Origin: Parascedosporium putredinis
Lineage: Eukaryota > Ascomycota > Sordariomycetes > Microascales > Microascaceae
Direction: 5' to 3'
DNA length: 64,000 nucleotides
Assembly: GCA_949357655.1 (NCBI GenBank)
Contig: CASHTG010000018.1
Coordinates: 992,001 to 1,056,000, forward strand
Shown: positions 59,307 to 64,000 of the stretch, piece by piece
How positions within the stretch are numbered: position 1 is the first letter of the stretch
Layout: the number at the start of each line of letters is the position of its first letter
Made by a program: the position numbers and the translations under genes
Notes under the pieces: generated by a model
The model's input: the letters and a program-made list of their open reading frames with translations, nothing else
What the model was told of the DNA's origin: nothing
Databases searched by the model: none

Positions 59307-60987
59307 TTATTGGGCGGCTGTGCTGTCGTTGGCAAGCTCTCGTCGTTGATGTCAAATGGGTATTCAGGCTGGGTTTTGGTGGTCTGTCGTGAGTTCTGGA
59401 TGGGATGTTCACCAATGCATTTACCAGCCCACACCGCCTTCCATCTTGGGACGGCGACCGCCCACCTCGCCGACTTCCATTACTTGCTCAAAACAGGCCA
59501 AATGAGCGCGTAATACGCTGGAGGATAAGAGGCGTGGTAATAACACCAATATTCCTTCTCCAAAGACTGCTCCCACAATCTAGATTTTCAGCAACGGCGA
59601 TGTGTGATTTCCTATCGAGTATCTAGCTACTACCGTGAATCTGGGTATATTTTGTGCTTGGTAAGAGAAGGGGATTCTCGCCCTCAAAATTTTTTTTTTT
59701 TTTTCATTTCTTCCTGAGAGAAGGACAGGGTCCGAAACCCCGGAGTACAGCGCTTCTTCTGGGTCAAGCTCCCAGATCGGAGCCATTGGTGTTGGACCCT
59801 CTTCGACCCAGGACCCTGAAGTCCGGGCAAGGTTTGGTGGCTCAGTGTATGATCCACTGCTCGAGAGTCTCCAGCATTTCAGCACACTGCTCCTACACAA
59901 TGGATGTAGGTAGTGTACGTGTATCGAGAGCAGCCACGCAGTCTTCGCACGAGACTAGCCAGGAGGGCCAATTGATCCACCGATCCCGCGAGAAATGAAG
60001 TATAGATTATCAACAATGTGGAAGCACCTAATCTGATGGAAATTGACTTTGGATTTCAAACCAAGCCAAAACGGAGATTTTAGTTACTCTTTGCACGTGC
60101 GTACATGAAATGACGGCAGATTTTGCACATTGAAAGTTGATGCTAGCGATAACCGGCCGCGCTTCTCACTCACTACCTAACATACTCTTGTACAAGAAGT
60201 ATTAGTCGGACGGCTGCCGCCTCCGGGGAAAAGGTTTGCACCTTGTAGGGGATGAGGAGCAGCCGTGTTTCGCTCTAGTCCTTATGGAGCGCGAGATGGA
60301 GCCTCGGACTGAGGGTTGGACCTTGGGGACCGCTCGACAAGAGGCAGGGTGGGAAGGCGCAGAATGAGCACCCTTTCTATTCTTCGCGACCTTGGTAGGC
60401 GAGTATCAAAATGGAGCGTGCGATGATACCCATTATCATCGACCAAGCACTGACCACATTGGATTGCACGATGGACGCATCCAAGATCTATCATTCTGGA
60501 TCAAATCCAATTGAACTCGATGCTGCATGGTGTTCAATGTTGTCTGGTGTTTGTACCAATTGGAGCGCAGGAGGCGTTTTCCCACTGTAGCCTCTGCCGT
60601 CGCCGCTATGTCCAGATCGGGCCAGAAAATGTCGGGCGTGTGTGGGTGCCCCACAACCAGTGCCTTCGCATGATACTGCTAGTGCCACTGCCTGGTTCGC
60701 AGCACACGCTCCACACATGGATCAATGAATTGATGACAAAGGCTTTCTTTGTGACTTGGCAGTATTTTCTCTCAACCTTCCCGCAACCCCAAATCTTCTC
60801 TCCAACCTGTACCACCACCCTAATCCGATCCCGACCCCCACGCCTCATCCCAAGAACCGATTCTGGGGACGGAGAGAAGGCGTCGTCCCCTAAGTAGGCT
60901 CTCATAGAGTTGTCTTCAAGCAGGCCATTCTCGCTTCGCCCTCGGCGGACTCGGAATTCTGCCCACCCATCACCCGAATGCGACGAC
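59307..60987. other. Spacer between CMC1 and the FN3 gene
   Basis: Divergent promoters, 1.7 kb. It includes a T run at about 59691-59704. Frames at 60511-60897 (plus) and 60606-61226 (minus) are antisense or chance frames. Nothing supported. Confidence 0.5.
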
Positions 60988-63900
60988 ATGACATGGACCT
61001 GGACGGCCCCAGTCGGAGTGAAGCTCGTCCTCATCCTCGCCGTTATCGTCTGTCGCTTCTTTAGGCCACCGCACCCTCCCACCTTGTTGGAAAACATCAT
61101 CCATACCACCGTGTTCCTAGCTGCTTTCTGGACCTTTTGGGGCTCCATTATCGAATATCTCGTCGTCTCGAGCCTGAGTGTTACCCGTGTCGTGCTGCGT
61201 ATGGACTTGGTCCCCCAGTATGGCAATATGTTCCTCGTCGTTGCAGCTTCGTGTTGGTATGCATTTCCGTTGCGTCCTTGCTTCTATTTTCTCTCGGTGC
61301 AGCGATCTATTTGCCCATATGCCCATGATCCGCCCCTCCTTTCCTGCTCCTCTTTTTCACCGTGCTCTAACTAAACGCGTTATCCTCCTTAGGCTGCTTT
61401 ACCGCTCTTTACAGACCATGCGGATACCTGTTGGGGACTTAATCGATATCCTCAAAGTTGACGTTCCCGAAGCGCCCGATGTGTCTCTAGCTGGTATTCG
61501 GTCGGATGCTGCCACTCTTGAATGGTCTCGCCCACCCCTAGTCGTCCAGTACAAAAATATGTTATACAGGTCAATGGCGTGAATGGTATGCACACTTCCC
61601 CCTCCCCTTGTGAGAACTTGTCATGAAAAGTACAAGATGTTGACGATATGCGTAAATCTATAGTCGGCAATTCTGGCCCTCAGGATACCGCCATTACCGT
61701 CACGGGTCTCAAGCCTGCGCATTTTTATAATATCCGCGTCATTGCTGTTGGTTCAAATAATTTTCAGTCAGGCAGCTCTGTCATTCGCCTTCGCACCTAC
61801 GGAAAAGATTCAAAGCCTCGACTCACCAATGGAAGACTTCCACCCAGTTTTCTCGATCAGGAACAGCATCGCCGCAGGGAGGACGAACCGGACGGCGATA
61901 ACGAATTGCCAAGGAGCCCTCTGCCTTCCATCGAGGCCGCACCGGCATTAGATGGATCCTCGAGTCGGGATTCTGGCCCTCCCGTTACTAGTAATCGTCG
62001 AAACACGGTGAGCAGGAGGCATTCGCCGTCTGTTGCCAGCTTAGACCGGCCTACCCCCAAGGATGCAGGTTCTGGAAGTACCGAAACCCAAGAATCTTTG
62101 GCGGAGCTTAATGAAAAATTTCAGAGAATACGAAAAGAGATATCGGATACCGTCGCTCAGTACGAGCGAGAAGAAGGCGAATTCAAGGTGCAAGAAGACC
62201 AACTCCGGAAGGATCTCGAGCGGAAGCGACAGGTTCTCAAGGAGAAGGAATCAAATACCGAACAACTGCGTAAGCGCGTCAATATTACTGGAGAACAGAT
62301 GAGAGCGGCGGAAAAGGAACGAGCGAAGAAGGAGCAGTTATTGAAAGACAAGCAAGCGAAGCTACAGAACACACGGGACCGCATCGCCAAACTTGAATCG
62401 GAGACGGAGAGCATGCGATCCAAACGCGACGGCTTCACCGTAAAGAAAGCCGAGCTGGACGAATTCAAGAAATCGCAACTCGCTGATTTGGAGAAAGATA
62501 ACAGCGTTCTTCAAGAGGAATGTTCAAGGCTTGAGGCTGAACTCAAGGAAAAGGGGAAAATGCTAAAAGAACTAAAACTCGAGCGGCAGAAGCTTCCCGG
62601 TGGGGACGCGGATGAGCGATGGAGGGAGACGGACATCCAATTAAGAAGGGAATGGGAGACTAGGCGCAAGATGCTGGAGCAGCGCATCTTGGCCGAAATG
62701 CAGCGACGGCACGACTTGACCGCCAACGTACGCATGCTGCACAACTTGATTGAGCAGTATAGAAGCCACCAGTCTACCCTCGCAAATGCCTATATACAAG
62801 GCAAGCCGCCCGGCCTAGATTTCGTCGACCCTTCTCAGCAGTCCCATCTAAAGCGTCACGGGAGCCGCCACAGCAATTCACATCCGGGGGCCATGCTCCC
62901 CGGTCATGGTCAACTTCCCTCCCCGAGTCTGCGTATGGCGCTGCGTCAACATTTGGGAACAGACCTAGCTTTGCACCCAGTCCGTACGTGGACGATTCGA
63001 CTACTGCAGATAGTTTCGGCCACGATCAGTCGTTCAGTTCGGTGCGGGTCAGTAGTCTTACTGCTGGTGCGCCCTTGAGCCCTACTGCGACCTCCCTGAT
63101 CCCCGCAGGCATCCTGGGTGACGATGATCTGCCGCCGAGCCCTTCGTCTGAGCACTTCCAGAGCCCGTTTGGACGCCCCATGTCTGCAAATCTCCTGGAG
63201 GCAGATCCTCAGTCTCCTGCATCCTCGAACCGGTCACTAAGCCTGATGTCTAGCCCCCAAGGCTCGTCCCAGCACCTGCCGTTCCCACCATTTCCTAGTG
63301 AGCCTGGAGACCGCCGATCTGGCGCGCTCACGTCCTCGCCAACCGCGCCAGATGTTCAACCCTCGCGCTTCACTAGCCTATGGTCGCCGTTTCAACGTGC
63401 AAGGGGTGCGGGTAAAACTACGGATGAGCTGGGCCCTCCTCTAGGCACGCTGAAACCTGGCCAAAGCAGGTCTTTTCCCCGGCAGATCGATGACTGGGAT
63501 GCCGCTAGCAATAAACGAAAGACTGGCTTGGCGGGAAGTCTCTTCAACCGCAACTCCGTCCACGTGGATAGTGGAGATAGCCACTCTGCGAACAATACCT
63601 CCTTCTCGTCTCGAAGACTTATTCCCTTTGGCTGGGCACAAGGGGCTACCGCAGCTACCGCATCGCGAGACCCTAGTAGTCCCCGGCCGGCATCGATAGC
63701 ATCATCTGATTTTGCCAGGCCTTCTACTGATAGCGGATCTATCTGGGGATTGCCCGCAGAATCAAACCTAAGCAAGAGCCGCTTGTGGACGTCGTCTGAT
63801 GCTCGCTGGCACTCACGAAACCCCTCTCGGCGACCCTCACTTCATGGACAAACGACGGCTCTGGAAACCTCACTCGCCTCCCCGAAGACGAGATTCTAGA

Positions 63901-64000
63901 CGATGAGGATTTGCTCGATCCCCAGGTTTCCCCAAGCCAGGTAGGCGTCATTGGGAGCCGCCCACCGGCCTCGAGTTTAATCGCTCAGCGATTGAACCCC
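60988..64000 (+). CDS. Membrane-anchored fibronectin type III and coiled-coil protein (partial)
   Basis: At least 934 codons, running off the right edge. Exons are 60988-61256, 61393-61585 and from 61664. The first ~95 residues hold two or three membrane helices (VGVKLVLILAVIVCRFF; TTVFLAAFWTFWGSIIEYL; MFLVVAASCWLLY). One FN3 domain follows, with DVPEAPDVSLAGI, AATLEWSRPP, ITVTGLKPAHFYNIRVIAV and SSVIRLRTYG. A Pro/Ser-rich linker leads to a long coiled coil (about 62100-62790; for example LRKDLERKRQVLKEKES) and a disordered Ser/Pro-rich tail with PPLGTLKPGQSRSFPRQ. Missing bases at 61553-61557, 62921-62924 and 63863-63864 are needed. I recall fungal FN3/coiled-coil proteins of this layout but no firm name or role; FN3 next to membrane helices suggests a scaffold at a membrane. 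Confidence 0.8.

Noticed and set aside
1..64000. Idea that the many frame breaks are pseudogenes, RIP damage or programmed frameshifts
   Set aside because: RIP makes C-to-T changes and stop codons, not indels. Breaks fall in unrelated essential genes, always as missing bases in short runs, and correction restores conserved sequence exactly.
1..64000. Search for a secondary-metabolite cluster, CRISPR array, transposon ends, rRNA or tRNA genes
   Set aside because: No polyketide or peptide synthase, no spaced direct repeats, no transposase or terminal inverted repeats, and no RNA gene signatures were found by eye.

Overview
This window is nuclear DNA of a filamentous ascomycete, most likely a sordariomycete (class inferred from protein resemblance, order not settled). 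The genes are split by short GT..AG introns of about 50-185 bp, some with a CTAAC-type branch site. They are monocistronic on both strands, promoters carry CT-rich tracts, and the products include fungus-specific families (HET-C, DUF7707-type wall protein, GH45 cellulase, fused betaine-lipid synthase).

Layout, left to right: a cut-off small membrane protein (minus, 1-352); urease (minus, 1152-4119); SAGA subunit ADA3/NGG1 (minus, 5665-7768); a 4.6 kb spacer with a (GT)37 microsatellite; a PA-TM-RING ubiquitin ligase (plus, 12423-14647); an unidentified membrane/coiled-coil protein (minus, 15935-17745); a 4.4 kb spacer; an HMG-box protein with an unusually long intron (minus, 22113-23793); a 5.8 kb spacer; the HET-C allorecognition protein (plus, 29604-32615) followed directly by a 9-bp Glu/Ser-coding repeat; a GH45 endoglucanase (plus, 36185-37014); betaine-lipid synthase BTA1 (plus, 39217-41968); a 109-residue orphan (minus, 43750-44131); a DUF7707-like surface protein (plus, 47150-47858); ribosome-biogenesis factor UTP11 (plus, 49812-50728); an unidentified Pro-rich protein with a hydrophobic tail (minus, 51418-53249); a D-amino-acid oxidase (plus, 57024-58289); twin CX9C protein CMC1 (minus, 58532-59306); and the start of a membrane/FN3/coiled-coil protein running off the right end (plus, 60988-64000).

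The most important technical result is that nearly every gene is broken by missing single bases. I located about 39 missing bases in 14 of 16 genes, mostly in G or C runs, with no extra bases. Once these are allowed for, every complete gene whose ends I could fix closes as a whole number of codons with conserved termini. I read this as sequencing/assembly error, not pseudogenes or programmed frameshifting, and annotate these genes as functional.

The genes are unrelated housekeeping and accessory functions (nitrogen release by urease and D-amino-acid oxidase, transcription and chromatin by ADA3 and the HMG protein, rRNA processing, cytochrome oxidase assembly, membrane lipid remodelling, cellulose attack, self/non-self recognition). 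I see no biosynthetic cluster, transposon, CRISPR array, tRNA or rRNA gene. No clearly new multi-gene system is evident; the best leads are the repeat abutting het-c, several unidentified fungal proteins, and a recurrent GATC-centred motif in the spacers.
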